Below are positions 26,421 to 38,789 of a stretch of 64,000 nucleotides of DNA, one piece after another; positions within the stretch are counted from its first letter, which is position 1, and each line of letters opens with the position of its first letter. Source of the stretch: Lathyrus oleraceus. Lineage: Eukaryota; Streptophyta; Magnoliopsida; Fabales; Fabaceae. The translations under genes and the position numbers were made by a program. The notes beneath the pieces were generated by a model, which was not told the DNA's origin, ran no database searches, and worked only from the letters and a program-made list of their open reading frames with translations. The DNA lies in assembly GCF_024323335.1 (NCBI RefSeq), contig NC_066583.1, positions 359,668,377-359,732,376 of the forward strand, read 5' to 3'.

Positions 26421-28378
26421 TGTATCGCACACTCGGACATACAACAGAGTCGTCATCAAACTTTATTTATTCCCGAAGGAAAGGGGAAACATCGATAAAA
26501 CCTGGGGGAAAGAGATATGCTGGGTAAGGAAGTCGGTTATGCAAGGGGAAGATATTACCACCCCAAACATCCATGGTACTCCATGGGAACTGTTTCGATT
26601 GTTCTCGCTCGAATAGGTATGGTATCCAAATATTACTCACAAAAGAATGGGGAAAGGAAGAGAAATAGATAAAGTCCTCGATGAGGATTAGGGTCCTCAT
26701 GCCTACGTATCGTCATAGTGCAATGAGGAATTCAGAGCTTCGTAGTTCAAGGAACTAGAGGCGGGATATGAAAAGAATTGTGATAAAGGTATGGTCTGAA
26801 CCAAAGAATTGAGTGTTTTGAACTCCAACAAGGGTGAAAAGATGAACCAAAGAGTAACATGGTTATTACCAATACGCGGGCTAGTAGGGACGCCGCTATA
26901 GGGTAAAACCGAAAAGACGAAGAAATAAGTGTTTGGGTACAGTCCCAAACATCTCTTGGTACACAAGGTGAAGCAAGTAGGAGCGCAAAGAGGTAGTGTA
27001 CTTGGCTCAAAGATAACTGGTATACCACATGGAGTGAATGAAGGTAGAATATGAGTGCATCGTGGAGATGAACGGAATGAAGTGACCAAAGTCATGGAAC
27101 TGAATATTTGGTGACAAGCGACTGAAGAAGTATTGTTTGAAATCGAAAGGTGAAAGGGTATTGGAATCCATAAGAGAAATGAGATTCGTACCTTAGAGGG
27201 AAACAACTTTAACCGATACGTGGACTAGTAGGACCGCCACTATAAGGTGATTAGCCAAAAAAAAGAGGAATTAAGTGTTTAAGGGTGTAGCCCAAACAAC
27301 TCTAGGTAGAAATGCAGACTTTTCGCTATACGTCCTAAAAGGGTTTGTATGGAATTCCAAAGAAAGTGTATCTCGATACCAAAGAGATAATATGTCACTG
27401 GGTGACAATTTATGATCGAAGGTAGGTAATGAATAATGAAAGAGATGGATGATGCCCTAAGGCGGAAGAGGAATAATTAGAAGTATGCTCGCCAAGGATT
27501 CGCATCCTCGTGCCTACGTATTCTCATCGTGCAATGAGAAAGTCAGAGCAATCATAGTTCGGAACCACGAGAATAGGAAGAGAGAGACATACAGTGATGA
27601 AGAGTATGAATTATACCAACATAATGGTATCAAGGGAACCCACAAATGGGTGGAACTTGGAATCAAAGAGTAAACAAGCCTCTCAGCCAAAGGAATGAAT
27701 TGAATGTCTTGATACGAGCCAAACAACTCTCGATTCACAAGATGAATTGGTACTACAATGTCTCAAAGGGTAAAAGAGGGGCCCAAGAGAAAGTATCGGT
27801 TGTGTACAAGGAACAATATATCACTGGATGAGGAATCAACAATTCGAGATCAAATAAGAATAGTATCTTGGATCCAAGAAAGGGATAGATTCTGAATCTA
27901 AGAGAAAAGTGGCGTCTTAGCCGAAAAGAATGAATTAAATGTTTGGATATGAGCCAAACAACTCTCGATTGATGAGGTGGACTGTCGTTAGATCGTCCTA
28001 AAAGGATAGACAAGGAGTCCAAGGAGAAGTATAATTGATCTCAAAAGGATGATATGATTGAATGAATGGAGAATGATTGATTGATAAATAAGGTAGCAAT
28101 AGATAAGGTAGCTCGCGAAGAATCTGGATTCTCCTGCCTACGTATCCTAATAATGCAATAAGGAAATCAGAGCTTTCGTAGTTCATCCCACTAGGGCTGA
28201 AAACAAGGTGATTGAAGGCAAAAGAATGATTGAATGAAAGAGTGGAATAGACTTGATAGTTATTTGATAAGAGTCACACTAAAGTCTATGAGTAAAGGTG
28301 GATACGATAAGCAATGAGCCAAACGTCTCACACCCAAAGATATCCAGAATGAGTGTAGGAAAGCTCCAGTCTCAATCC
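26421..28378 (-). mobile_element. Ogre-like 5' LTR, left part (split by a copia insertion)
   Basis: The text CAGAGTCGTCATCAAACTTTATTTATT near its left end parallels AGAGTCGCCACCGCACTTTTATTTAT at the left end of the second Ogre LTR (about 46519). Phrases such as GGTACTCCATGGGAA and GCCTACGTATCGTC are also shared in style. The proposed outer end is TGTATCGCAC. Three diverged blocks with GCCTACGTA and GTAGTTC occur at about 26700, 27510 and 28135. The LTR resumes at 44805 after the inserted copia element. Confidence 0.65.
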
Positions 28379-29690
28379 TGTTGGTGTAAGCCCCAGAGGC
28401 CAAAACTTTTGGTACTTGTATCGAATTATTTATTAATAATAAAAGGCTTTTTCTTTATTATGTTTGTTTAATAAAGTCCCTAGAATAGCTAGTCTGTTTA
28501 ATGTATCAAGTATGACTTAATCATGAGATCACATTAAACATAAGGACACTATTCTTAAAGTATCCGTAGTCGAGCTTTATTGTGAAGTGGGATAACACTA
28601 AAGCATTAAGACTATTATGTGTATAGACTGATGATCACATCTCATGGATCATGGATAAGGAGTTATCAAGTCTTAAACATAGGTATGAATATTAAGAGTA
28701 ATATTTATACTGGATTGACCCGCTATGAGAATACTATATAGATGTTATGCAAAGTGTCATAAGTTATTCTCATGGTGATAATGGTGTATACCACTCTTCG
28801 ACCTGAAACCATTATGGACCCTAGATGTAGAGTCGAGTGCTTTATTGTTGATCAAACGTTGTCCGTAACTGGATAACCATAAAGACAGTTGATGGGTACT
28901 CCACGAAGCATGCTGAGGGACATGAGTGATCTAGATGGAATTTGCCCATCTGACATAACAGGATAGATGTCTATGGACCCAATATTGAACTGGAAAAGGA
29001 TGACACGGTCTATGCCTTGTGTTCAATATAGACATAAGGGCAAAAGGGTAATTATACACATAATTATTATCACATAAGGACATGTCAGATCACATGACAT
29101 TTTCGTGTCTTGGGTAGCAGTGATGTGTTGCTAGATACCGCTCACTGTTTATTATGTTAAATACGTGATTTAATATAATTGCCAACGCCGCGAAAACCTA
29201 TAGGGTCACACACAAAGGACGGATTGATGAGAGATAGAGTAATTAAGGAATACTGTAATGTATGGTTTCCTTAAGTGAATTATAGAACATCGTAAGGTAC
29301 GGTGTACTTAAGTAGAATACGAAATATGGTAAGGTACCACACACTTAAGTGATTTTGGCATATTATAAGATATGGGCCATATACACTTGAGTGGGCTTTT
29401 TAGCTTGCAGCCCACACAAGTGGTTCTATAAATAGAACCCTTGTGTAGAAGCATTGAAACAGACTTGCATTTTCGTTTCTCTCTCTCTCACTCAAAGCCT
29501 TCATTCGTAGCAGCTAGCACTGAGATTGAAGGAATCCGTTCGTGTGGATTGACTAGAGGCGTTGTCATCGTTCAACGTTCGTGATCGCCACAAGAGGTAA
29601 CGATTCTATCACTGATCATGCCCATTCATAAGGATCATTAAAGGAGAAATTTTTAAATTCCGCTGCGTTTTGGATCTCAAATCTCCTTCA
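28379..29690 (+). repeat. 5' LTR of the copia element
   Basis: It starts TGTTGGTGTAAGCCCCAG and ends AATCTCCTTCA, followed at once by the primer-binding site. A TATA box at 29427-29434 and a TCTCTCTCTC tract downstream mark the U3/R area. Confidence 0.96.
29427..29434 (+). promoter_or_regulatory. TATA box in copia 5' LTR
   Basis: TATAAATA lies about 260 bp before the LTR end. The identical element is at 43494+1049 (43543... see the 3' LTR entry). This is the expected promoter of the element's genomic RNA. Confidence 0.75.
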
Positions 29691-29691
29691 G

Positions 29692-29704
29692 TGGTATCAG
29701 AGCC
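29692..29704 (+). promoter_or_regulatory. Primer-binding site (tRNA-iMet)
   Basis: TGGTATCAGAGCC lies one base after the LTR end and is complementary to the 3' end of plant initiator tRNA-Met. Confidence 0.95.
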
Positions 29705-30105
29705 ACTTACGAAACCATGAATTTGATAACTGTTTTTTTCTGTAATAATACAATTAAAGACAGAATGAATCAAAGAATAAATCGAGATCAATCAAGTTTT
29801 ATATATGATATAAGTAATCCTGATGCAAAATACGGTATATATGATGTACTGTTCCTGTTTCATTCATTCAAACACTTAATGGTTGTTTTCCTTTGAACGA
29901 TCAATGGTCATTTGCTTCTTGATCCGACATTAGTATGGTGAAGCAATGACGTGTTGATCAATCATACTGAATCAACAATCGAGAAGTGTTTGACGGTTTG
30001 AAATTGGGGCATTAGGGTTAGTGACGGCACAAGGGTTGTGTTGTCAAAGAGTTACGTGATTAGGGTTATGACTGCACAAAAGTTGTGCTTTCTAACTGTT
30101 TTTCA

Positions 30106-30300
30106 AACAGTGTTAACCGGTTAACGCATATGGTTAACCGGTTAACGCAATACGGAATTAAAAAAAAATAAGTTTTTCAAACAGTGTTAACCGGTTAACG
30201 CATTTGGTTAACCGGTTAACATAAGACAAAAAGCAAATTTTGAACAGATTTCCAACAGTGTTAATCGGTTAACGCATTTGGTTAACCGGTTAACGCAGGA
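30106..30300. repeat. Three 74-bp modules with paired 14-bp palindromes
   Basis: GTTAACCGGTTAAC occurs at 30112-30125, 30133-30146, 30186-30199, 30207-30220, 30260-30273 (one C-to-T change) and 30281-30294. Within a pair the starts are 21 bp apart, and pairs recur every 74 bp. Each pair is preceded by AACAGT and followed by GC-A. The modules lie in the untranslated leader of the copia element. Confidence 0.97.
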
Positions 30301-30850
30301 CAGAATACACCCGTTCGGCTAACTCTGATTAGTGTGATCGGTCGTCGAGATTTAATTTGGTTTTAATTAATTAAAAGAATTAAAATTAATAATAATAATG
30401 TGTGTATTATTATTGCCTTGTGGTGATCGGTTATGGCCTTAGTTTTCCTTTATTTTGTTTTGGGTTTTAAAATACGACCTGCGTGTCGTGCCCCTCTTTT
30501 AATCTCTCAATGTAACTTCTTTTCTCATCTCAATCCCTCGTATGTAAAACGAGTTTCTTTTATGTAATGTAATGATATGAAGAAAGCAAAGAAGTCAATG
30601 CCAAAGAAGGACAACCTTGAAGATCTTGCTTGGGGAAGCTTAGATCGTTATTAGGTTAGCTTAGGTTCTCTCATTGGCTTGGGAGAACAACTGCGCTAGG
30701 GGCCATAACTGTTTCATTATGTATGTATGTATGTTGATGCATGTGAATGTATGTTGATGCATGTTGATGCATGTGAGAGACGATTTATATGATAAATAAG
30801 CCAGTGAGATCAGAAAAATTGCAATTCCCTCAAATTAAATATTAAGTTTA

Positions 30851-31181
30851 TGCTTTCCAAGTTTTAACACTCATCAAGACTAGTATCGGATAATGTAGGT
30901 TTCGCCTACGTGAGGTGCATGTTCTATATTAGTAAGGTGCGATGGGATAATTGTAATATTCAACTGTTAAAACAATGGGTCAAACTTAACTAAACAAATT
31001 ATAACAATATTATATATGTTTGCTTTCCAAGTTTTAGCACTCATCAAGACTAGTATCGGATATTGTAGGTTTCGCCTACGCGAGGTGCATGTTCTGTATT
31101 AGTAAGGTGCAATGGGATAATTATAATATCCAACTGCTAGAACGATGGGTCAAACTTAATTATAATAATATTATATATGTT
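30851..31181. repeat. Two 170-bp tandem repeats in the copia leader
   Basis: Copies 30851-31020 and 31021 to about 31181 begin TGCTTTCCAAGTTTTA. Each includes GTAGGTTTCGCCTAC, a short inverted repeat. A TGTATGTTGATGCATG-type simple repeat lies just upstream (30717-30775). Confidence 0.93.
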
Positions 31182-31503
31182 TAGAAGCAAGAGTTGGGAA
31201 TGATCCATATGATAGATTGGAATAAGGAGTTATTCACCCAACTTAAATTCTCGAGAGTTATATGAGATACAATTGGAAGGAGTTCCTACCTAAATAATCT
31301 AGTTTTGTGTAATCCGCCTACGCAGACTTAGAACAAAGTGAAATATGGATCTCGACCCACTAGAAAATCTTCCAACGGGATTTTCCGAATCAAATGATGA
31401 GGATCATTTGTTTTGAGTAAAATAGTGGGAGCATATTTAATTAAAGGCCTAATTAAATATGTCAATGATACTTATATTTTCATTAATCCTCATGTAGATT
31501 ACC

Positions 31504-32219
31504 ATGACAACAAACACCTCTAACAACATCTTGCGATCAATCCTTGACAAGGAAAAATTGTCCGGGACAAATTTTCTGGATTGGTACCGAAACCTGAGGA
31601 TTGTCCGCAAACATGATAAAGGGAAAGGCAAGGAAGTTGCCAAACCCAAACCCATTATTGCTGCTTTGAAGCCTAGTGGAGGCATAGCAAAATAAGGCAC
31701 CTGCTTCCATTGTGGTAAGACCGGACACCGGAAGAGAAACTGCCCATAGTACCTGGAAGATAGGAAGAATGGAGTAGAGACTTCAACTTCAGGTATTTTT
31801 GTTATTGAAATTAATTTATCTACTTCTGCATCATGGGTATTAGATACTGGATGCGGTTCTCACATTTGTACAAATGTGCATGGACTAAAAGGGAGTAGAG
31901 ATTTGGCAAAAGGTGAAATCGACCTACGAGTTGGCAATGGAACAAAGGTTGTTGCCTTAGCCGTAGGAACTTATGTATTGACTTTACCTAGTGGTTTAAT
32001 AATTCAGTTGGAAAACTGTTATTATGTACCTGCAATTAGCAGGAATATTATTTCCGTTTCTTGTTTGGACAAGTTTGGTTTTTCATTTATAATAAAGAAC
32101 AATTGTTGCTCAATTTATTTGAATGATATATTCTATGCTACTGCACAAATGAACAATGGACTATATGTCCTTGATCTTGAAATGCCTATTTATAACATTA
32201 ATACTAAAAGGATGAAACC
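31504..32219 (+). pseudogene. Copia gag remnant, protease and start of integrase
   Basis: One frame runs from the ATG at 31504 to the nested insertion. It starts with the copia gag N-terminus (LDKEKLSGTNFLDWYRNLRI) and jumps straight to the pre-nucleocapsid KGKGKEVAKPK segment, so most of gag is deleted in frame. A stop (31693-31695) is followed by the zinc knuckle CFHCGKTGHRKRNC and a second stop near 31747. The protease active site follows as DTGCGSHICTN. The end (NGLYVLDLEM) is the pre-integrase region, cut by the Tekay-like insertion at 32220. The frame resumes in phase at 40821. Confidence 0.9.
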
Positions 32220-34251
32220 TGTAACACCCTTCTAAAATACCCCAAATATTTAATTAAAAATAACAATATATCAATCAGAGTAATTATGCAATTAAGGGTG
32301 TCACACAATCGTTTCACACCATTCACCATAATAACTGTCATGCTCTTTTATTAACTCAAAACATAAAGCATTTTCACAATACGCAGCGGATAGAAATCAA
32401 ATCAATCATGCAAAACATGTAACACATTACATGTAAAATTATTCAACAAGGTAAAACATCCCATCCCGATGTTACATCTATCAGAGCATGACCCACTAAG
32501 GAGATTACACTAGACTCCAAGCATTAGCTTCTACTCAATCACTGCTCGTTACCTGAAAAATAGTTGTAAGGGTGAGTTCCTCAATCGATATAATAAGCAT
32601 TATAAAATATCATGTAATGCTAAGTAAATAACACATTAATCACCCTAACCATATCACACATTCGGTAACGGCAACCTCCACTCAAACATCATAATCATGC
32701 TCAACATAAACATCAAAACACACGTATAATATTGGAACACATCCATTCATATTATACATAAGACATACATTATGCAATGAGACTCCATGCATGCGGTACC
32801 GACTATTCGTGAACATATAGTTCACCTCACCGATCAAATCCAGATACGGCTATCAAGCCCACTAGTCCCACTCATTTGAGACCTAGTGACTCACTCACTA
32901 ATTCCTCACCACGGAAATTAGCTACCACCAACTCACTAATTCCTCACTATGGGAATTAGCTACCACCATACAGACTATAATATGCATGCTAAATCACCTA
33001 GCAATGCAAAATCATCAACAATAATCCACAATGATTTACTCACTAATTCCTCACCATGGGAATTAACTACCACCATAAAGGCCACAATATGCATGCTAAT
33101 TCACCTAGCAATGCAACATCATCAACAACAATCCACAATGGACATATGCTCACACTCTAAGCCATAAAACAGTCCATTCACCAACACATGCATAATATAT
33201 ACATTCACAATATTATGCATATTTTCACACATCATCAGCACATGTATCAAACGTCATATCATGTCAAATAATTAATCACAGTATTAGCACACTCCACTAA
33301 TACCTATACTGCTCAAAACAGCGGGAATTAATCCCTATTACATCATACGCCAATATAGGCCAAACACCAATTATGCACACATTATTCAAATATTAATTTT
33401 TCCAATTTCCAACAGTGTTAACCGGTTAACGCCCTGGGTTAACCGGTTAACGCAACACAGAACACGCTTTCTGGCAAAACTCAACAGTGTTAACCGGTTA
33501 ACGCCCTGGGTTAACCGGTTAACGCAGACAGAACAGCAATATTTTCACAACTCACAACAGTGTTAACCGGTTAACGCCCTGGGTTAACCGGTTAACGCAA
33601 GCAAAACAACAATACTTCACAATTCCTAACAGTGTTAACCGGTTAACACCCTGGGTTAACCGGTTAACGCAAGACAGAAAGCTGTTCCTGCGCTAACACG
33701 AAGTAGAATGCAGAATTCTCCGCATTTTCCGCCGTTGGAGGACTTCCGGACCTCCGATTCCGATTCCGTAAAAAGCTATACGTTCGGGAAATCACAACTC
33801 ACACAAATACAGATTCAATTACAGCTTTAACACAACTTATCCAACACAATTTTTCAGCATTCAACATCCCAATTAGGGTCAATTCAACGGTTTATCACTA
33901 CCCATTACATGTTAATCCATAATACCCATTAAACGACGATAAACCCCCCTTACCTGAGTTAATCCGGCAGTCCTTTAGCCTCAAGCTCTTCTCTTCTCCA
34001 ACCTTCTTCCTCTTGCTCTGTCTCTTTGCCCTTTTCCTCTTTTCAGCCGCTTCTCTGCTTTTCACGTAAAAACCCTCTTTACCAAAAAATGAAACTCTTT
34101 TCTTATTTCCAACTTATATATTTTCCAATAATTATTATTCTAATAATAATAATAATAATAATAATCCAATAATTCCAATTATTTAATTAAATTAATAAAT
34201 ATAATATTAACTTAAATTAAATAATTATCTTATTTTTATCGGGGTGTTACA
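32220..34251 (-). repeat. 3' LTR of the Tekay-like element
   Basis: 2032 bp, TGTAACACCC...GGGGTGTTACA. It contains diverged tandem copies of an ACTCACTAATTCCTCAC block (about 32927-33150), four palindrome modules (33411-33670) and an (AAT)n run near 34145. Short reading frames shared by both LTRs are not genes. Confidence 0.96.
33411..33670. repeat. Four 72-73-bp modules with paired 14-bp palindromes (left LTR)
   Basis: Perfect GTTAACCGGTTAAC copies start at 33417, 33438, 33489, 33510, 33562, 33583 and 33655. The one at 33634 is followed by AC instead of GC. Pair spacing is always 21 bp. The module text (AACAGT-palindrome-GCCCTGG-palindrome-GCA) matches the copia leader modules except for the 7-bp spacer. 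Confidence 0.97.
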
Positions 34252-34271
34252 ACTCTCCCCCACTAAAAGAG
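34252..34271 (-). promoter_or_regulatory. Polypurine tract of the Tekay-like element
   Basis: On the minus strand the sequence AGTGGGGGAGAGT directly precedes the 3' LTR. Confidence 0.9.
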
Positions 34272-34293
34272 TTTTCGTCCTCGAAAACATACC

Positions 34294-37200
34294 TCAAGTG
34301 AATAACTCCGGATAAGACTCCTTCATCTGATTCTCAAGTTCCCAAGTCACATTGCCACCTGCTGGTCCTCCCCAAGCTACCTTTACCAAAGCAATCTCTT
34401 TACCCCGCAACTGCTTCAACTCTCGATCCTCGATCCTCATAGGTGATGTTTCAACAGTCAGGTTATCTCTCACCTGTACATCATCTACTTGGACCACATG
34501 CGACGGATCAGGAATGTACCTCCTCAACTGAGACACATGAAAAACCTCATGCAAATTCGCAAGTGACGGCGGTAAAGCGATACGATAGGCTACCTCTCCT
34601 ATCCTCTCCAAAATCTGATAAGGACCAATAAATCGAGGTGTCAACTTCTTCGACTTCAAAGCTCGACCAACCCCAGTTATCGGAGTAACCCGAAGAAACA
34701 CATGATCTCCCTCTTGGAACTCAAGTGACTTCCTCCTCTTGTCGTGATAACTCTTCTGACGACTCTGAGCAATCCTCATCTTCTCCTGAATCATCTTAAT
34801 CTTTTCCGTAGTTTGTTGAACAATCTCCGGTCCAACCACAACACTCTCACCGGACTCATACCAACATAAAGGCGTCCGACATCTCCTACCATACAAAGCT
34901 TCAAACGGTGCCATACCAATGCTCGAATGAAAACTATTGTTGTAGGTAAACTCAATCAAAGGTAAGTAACAATCCCAAGCACCTCCCTTTTCCAAAACAC
35001 AAGCCCTCAAAAGATCTTCCAATGACTGAATCGTCCTCTCAGTCTGACCATCAGTCTGCGGATGATATGCAGAACTCAATCTCAGCTTAGTTCCCAAAGC
35101 CTTCTGCAAACCTTCCCAAAACTTCGATGTAAATCTAGGATCTCTGTCCGAAACAATACTCGACGGAATACCATGCAAACTTACAATCTTCTCAATATAC
35201 AACTCAACTAATCTCTCTAACGGATAATCCATTCTGATCGGAATGAAATGAGCCGATTTCGTCAATCTATCAACAATCACCCAAATAGCTTCAAAATTCT
35301 TACTTGTCCTCGGTAAACCAGAAACAAAATCCATACTGATACTATCCCACTTCCACTCTGGAATAGCCAACGGTTGCATTAGCCCAAACGGCTTCTGATG
35401 CTCAACCTTTGACTTCTGACAAGTCAAACAAGAATAAACAAAACTCGCAATTTCTCTTTTCATTCCCGGCCACCAAAATAACTTTTTCAAATCATGATAC
35501 ATCTTCGTAGCCCCAGGATGAATACTCAGGCCACTACGATGTCCTTCCTCAAGAATACTCTTCTTAAGTTCGGTAACATCCGGAATACACACCCGATTAC
35601 CAAATTTCAAAACACCATTCTCATCAACTCTGAATTCACCACCTTGATCTTGATTCACTAGAGTCAACTTATCAACCAAAAGCACATCGGATTTCTGACC
35701 CTCTCTAATCTCATCCAGAATACCACTCGTTAACTTTAACATTCCCAATTTAACACTATTGTGAGTACTCTCACACACCAAACTCAAGTCTCTAAACTGT
35801 TCAATTAAATCCAATTCTTTAACCATTAACATAGACATATGCAATGATTTCCGACTCAATGCATCAGCCACTACCTTTGCTTTACCCGAATGGTAATTCA
35901 AACCAAAGTCATAATCCTTCAGAAACTCTAACCATCTCCTCTGTCTCATATTCAGCTCTTTCTGATCAAACAAATACTTTAAACTTTTATGGTCACTGAA
36001 AACCTCAAATCTTGACCCATACAAGTAATGCCTCCATAACTTCAGAATAAATACCACGGCTGCCAACTCTAAATCGTGTGTCGGATAGTTCCTCTCATGA
36101 ACCCTCAGTTGTCTCGAAGCATAAGCTATAACCTGCTTATTCTGCATCAACACACCACCCAAACCCAACAATGAAGCATCACAGTAAACCTCAAATGATT
36201 CCGACGAACTCGGTAATATCAGAATAGGAGCAGTAGTTAACCTTCTCTTTAACTCTTGGAAACCTTCTTCACATTTTGAGTCCCAAACAAACGCTTGCCC
36301 CTTTCTAGTCAACATCGTCAACGGTAACGCCAACTTAGAAAATCCCTCAATGAATTTCCTATAATAACCAGCCAAACCAAGAAAACTCCTTATCTCAGAA
36401 ACTGACTTCGGAGCTTCCCACTTAGATACCGCTTCTATCTTAGAAGGATCAACAGCAACACCATCTCTTGAAATCACATGACCAAGAAAACTAACCTCTT
36501 CTAGCCAAAATTCACACTTTGACAGTTTAGCAAATAGCTTCTTTTCTCGTAGAACTCCTAAAACCACTCTCAAATGCTCAGCATGCTCTTCTTCAGATTT
36601 CGAATACACCAAAATATTGTCAATAAATACCACAACAAACTTGTCTAGGTACGGATGGAAAATCCTATTCATATACTCCATAAACACTCCAGGCGCATTA
36701 GTCACACCAAAAGGCATTACAGAATACTCATAATGTCCATACCTCGTTCTGAAAGCAGTCTTCTGAATATCCTCAGTTTTCACACGTATCTGATGATAAC
36801 CCGATCTCAAATCTATTTTGCTGAACACACTCGCACCAACCAACTGATCCATCAAATCATCAATCCTCGGCAAAGGATACCGATTCTTGATCGTCACTTT
36901 ATTCAGTTGCCTGTAGTCCACACACAACCTCATAGTACCTTCTTTCTTCTTAACTAACAACACTGGTGCACCCCACGGCGACACACTCGGACGAATAAAT
37001 TTCTTATCCAACAGATCTTCCAACTGACTCTTCAATTCAGTTAACTCAACAGCAGACATACGGTACGGAGCCATCGATATCGGCCTAGTACCAGGTACCA
37101 ATTCAATCGAGAACTCAACTTCACGCTCTGGCGGTAATTCATTCACTTCTTCCGGAAACACATCAGGAAAATCACGCACCACAGCTAGATCGCAAATCAC

Positions 37201-38664
37201 CAGTTTATCTTTAGCCTCTAAAGTCGCTAACAGCATAAACAACTCTGCCCCATCTGCTACTGCCTCATTCACCTGCCTAGCTGATAGAAACAAACTCTTT
37301 CCTTCCTCAATTTCAGGAAAGATCACAGTCTTATCAAAACAATTGATATAAACTCGGTTAGACACCAACCAGTTCATACCCAGGATAACATCAATCTGCA
37401 CTAGTGGAAGACACACAAGGTCCATCCCAAAGTCTCTACCAAAAATACTCAAAGGACAATTTAAACAAACTGAAGTAGTAGTCACTGAACCCTTCGCAAG
37501 AGTATCAATCACCATACTACCATGCATCTCAGATATCTCTAACTTAAGCTTCACAGCACAATCCAAAGATATAAAGGAATGAGTAGCACCAGTGTCAATA
37601 ATAGCTACAAGAGGAAAGCCATTAATATAACACGTACCTCGAATCAAACGATCATCTGCAAAAGTCTCAGAACCCGATAAAGCAAAGACCTTGCCTCCCG
37701 ACTGGTTCTCTCTCTTCGGCTTAGGACACTGTGGACTGATATGACCCAACTCTCCACAGTTGAAACAAGTCACAGTCTTCGACCGACACTCTGCAGCCAA
37801 ATGACCACCTTTTCTACACTTGAAACACTTCCTCTCAACACTGGTACATTCATGGACACGATGTCCAGCCTGACCACATCTGTAACACTTAGCAGGGGCA
37901 CTAGAGTCTCCCCCACTAGGCCTCTTCATTCCACTATGTCTCTGGAAACCTTTGCCAGCTGCATACGGTTTCCCACGATCATTCTGATTCTTGCCTTTCC
38001 TATCAACCCTCTGCTGATAGCTCTCCGCTCTGGCCTTGGTATCCTGTTCAAAAATCCTGCAACAGTCAACCAAATCAGAAAACACTCTAATCCGCTGATA
38101 TCCAATAGCCTGCTTGATCTCGGGACGCAACCCGTCCTCAAACTTCACACATTTTGAAAATTCTCCAGCAGCCTCATCATAGGGAGTGTAATACTTCGAC
38201 AACTCTGAGAACTTAGCAGCATACTCAGTAACAGACCGATTGCCCTGATTCAATTCTAAGAACTCTATCTCTTTCTTTCCTCTGACATCCTCTGGAAAAT
38301 ACTTCCTTAGGAATCTCTCTCTGAACACCGCCCAAGTGATCTCAGCATTCCCAGCAGATTCCAACTCAGTGCGGGTAGCAACCCACCAATCATCTGCTTC
38401 TTCTGACAGCATATGCGTACCGAACCTGACCTTCTGGTTATCGGCACACTCAGTCACTCGGAAGATCCTCTCGATCTCCTTCAACCACTTCTGAGCACCA
38501 TCTGGATCGTATGCTCCCTTGAACATTGGAGGATTGTTCTTCTGGAACTCACTCAGTTGACGAGCAGCTCCCATTCCCACAACATTCGGATTTCCCCCAA
38601 GTACTCCAGCCAGCATACCCAGAGCCTCAGCAATCGCAGCATCGTCTCTACCTCTTCCAGCCAT
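34294..38664 (-). CDS. Gag-pol polyprotein of the Tekay-like chromovirus
   Basis: One 1456-aa frame without stops. The retrotransposon gag domain occupies about residues 40-215. Three CCHC zinc knuckles begin at 260, 280 and 300. The aspartic protease DTGA motif is at 357. RT spans about 540-735 with [19 protein letters not shown]. The RT active site reads FIDN at 680-683 where FIDD is expected. RNase H has YCDAS at 827, Glu near 866 and Asp near 891. The integrase zinc site has H1042, H1049, C1079 and C1082, and the catalytic D1112, D1173 and E1209 have D35E-type spacing. A GPY/F-like segment (FIGPYQIL) follows, then a C-terminal chromodomain (about 1370-1456) thought to guide insertion to heterochromatin. 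The start is the first Met after the primer site, 125 bp from the 5' LTR. Everything but the FIDN change looks functional, so this copy may be mobilised only in trans. Confidence 0.96.
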   Translation of the reverse strand: MAGRGRDDAAIAEALGMLAGVLGGNPNVVGMGAARQLSEFQKNNPPMFKGAYDPDGAQKWLKEIERIFRVTECADNQKVRFGTHMLSEEADDWWVATRTELESAGNAEITWAVFRERFLRKYFPEDVRGKKEIEFLELNQGNRSVTEYAAKFSELSKYYTPYDEAAGEFSKCVKFEDGLRPEIKQAIGYQRIRVFSDLVDCCRIFEQDTKARAESYQQRVDRKGKNQNDRGKPYAAGKGFQRHSGMKRPSGGDSSAPAKCYRCGQAGHRVHECTSVERKCFKCRKGGHLAAECRSKTVTCFNCGELGHISPQCPKPKRENQSGGKVFALSGSETFADDRLIRGTCYINGFPLVAIIDTGATHSFISLDCAVKLKLEISEMHGSMVIDTLAKGSVTTTSVCLNCPLSIFGRDFGMDLVCLPLVQIDVILGMNWLVSNRVYINCFDKTVIFPEIEEGKSLFLSARQVNEAVADGAELFMLLATLEAKDKLVICDLAVVRDFPDVFPEEVNELPPEREVEFSIELVPGTRPISMAPYRMSAVELTELKSQLEDLLDKKFIRPSVSPWGAPVLLVKKKEGTMRLCVDYRQLNKVTIKNRYPLPRIDDLMDQLVGASVFSKIDLRSGYHQIRVKTEDIQKTAFRTRYGHYEYSVMPFGVTNAPGVFMEYMNRIFHPYLDKFVVVFIDNILVYSKSEEEHAEHLRVVLGVLREKKLFAKLSKCEFWLEEVSFLGHVISRDGVAVDPSKIEAVSKWEAPKSVSEIRSFLGLAGYYRKFIEGFSKLALPLTMLTRKGQAFVWDSKCEEGFQELKRRLTTAPILILPSSSESFEVYCDASLLGLGGVLMQNKQVIAYASRQLRVHERNYPTHDLELAAVVFILKLWRHYLYGSRFEVFSDHKSLKYLFDQKELNMRQRRWLEFLKDYDFGLNYHSGKAKVVADALSRKSLHMSMLMVKELDLIEQFRDLSLVCESTHNSVKLGMLKLTSGILDEIREGQKSDVLLVDKLTLVNQDQGGEFRVDENGVLKFGNRVCIPDVTELKKSILEEGHRSGLSIHPGATKMYHDLKKLFWWPGMKREIASFVYSCLTCQKSKVEHQKPFGLMQPLAIPEWKWDSISMDFVSGLPRTSKNFEAIWVIVDRLTKSAHFIPIRMDYPLERLVELYIEKIVSLHGIPSSIVSDRDPRFTSKFWEGLQKALGTKLRLSSAYHPQTDGQTERTIQSLEDLLRACVLEKGGAWDCYLPLIEFTYNNSFHSSIGMAPFEALYGRRCRTPLCWYESGESVVVGPEIVQQTTEKIKMIQEKMRIAQSRQKSYHDKRRKSLEFQEGDHVFLRVTPITGVGRALKSKKLTPRFIGPYQILERIGEVAYRIALPPSLANLHEVFHVSQLRRYIPDPSHVVQVDDVQVRDNLTVETSPMRIEDRELKQLRGKEIALVKVAWGGPAGGNVTWELENQMKESYPELFT

Positions 38665-38773
38665 CTCTATTCTGAAAACCCAACAAGCTAAAACAATAAG
38701 TACTGATAGGGTTACACAACACCTATCCCGTACAGGGGAAACAGAATAATTACGACTCGACTCGACCGACTAT

Positions 38774-38785
38774 GCTCTGATACCA
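38774..38785 (-). promoter_or_regulatory. Primer-binding site (tRNA-iMet) of the Tekay-like element
   Basis: On the minus strand TGGTATCAGAGC lies four bases inside the 5' LTR end and is complementary to initiator tRNA-Met. The same site type is used by the host copia element at 29692. Confidence 0.95.
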
Positions 38786-38789
38786 CTAA

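Noticed and set aside
26703..27206. 167-codon minus-strand frame in the Ogre-like LTR
   Set aside because: No homology pattern. It lies in LTR sequence containing the repeated GCCTACGTA blocks, and overlapping frames of similar length exist.
32949..33167. 72-codon frame repeated at 39519-39737
   Set aside because: Both copies lie in the two LTRs of the same element and consist of non-coding tandem repeat text.
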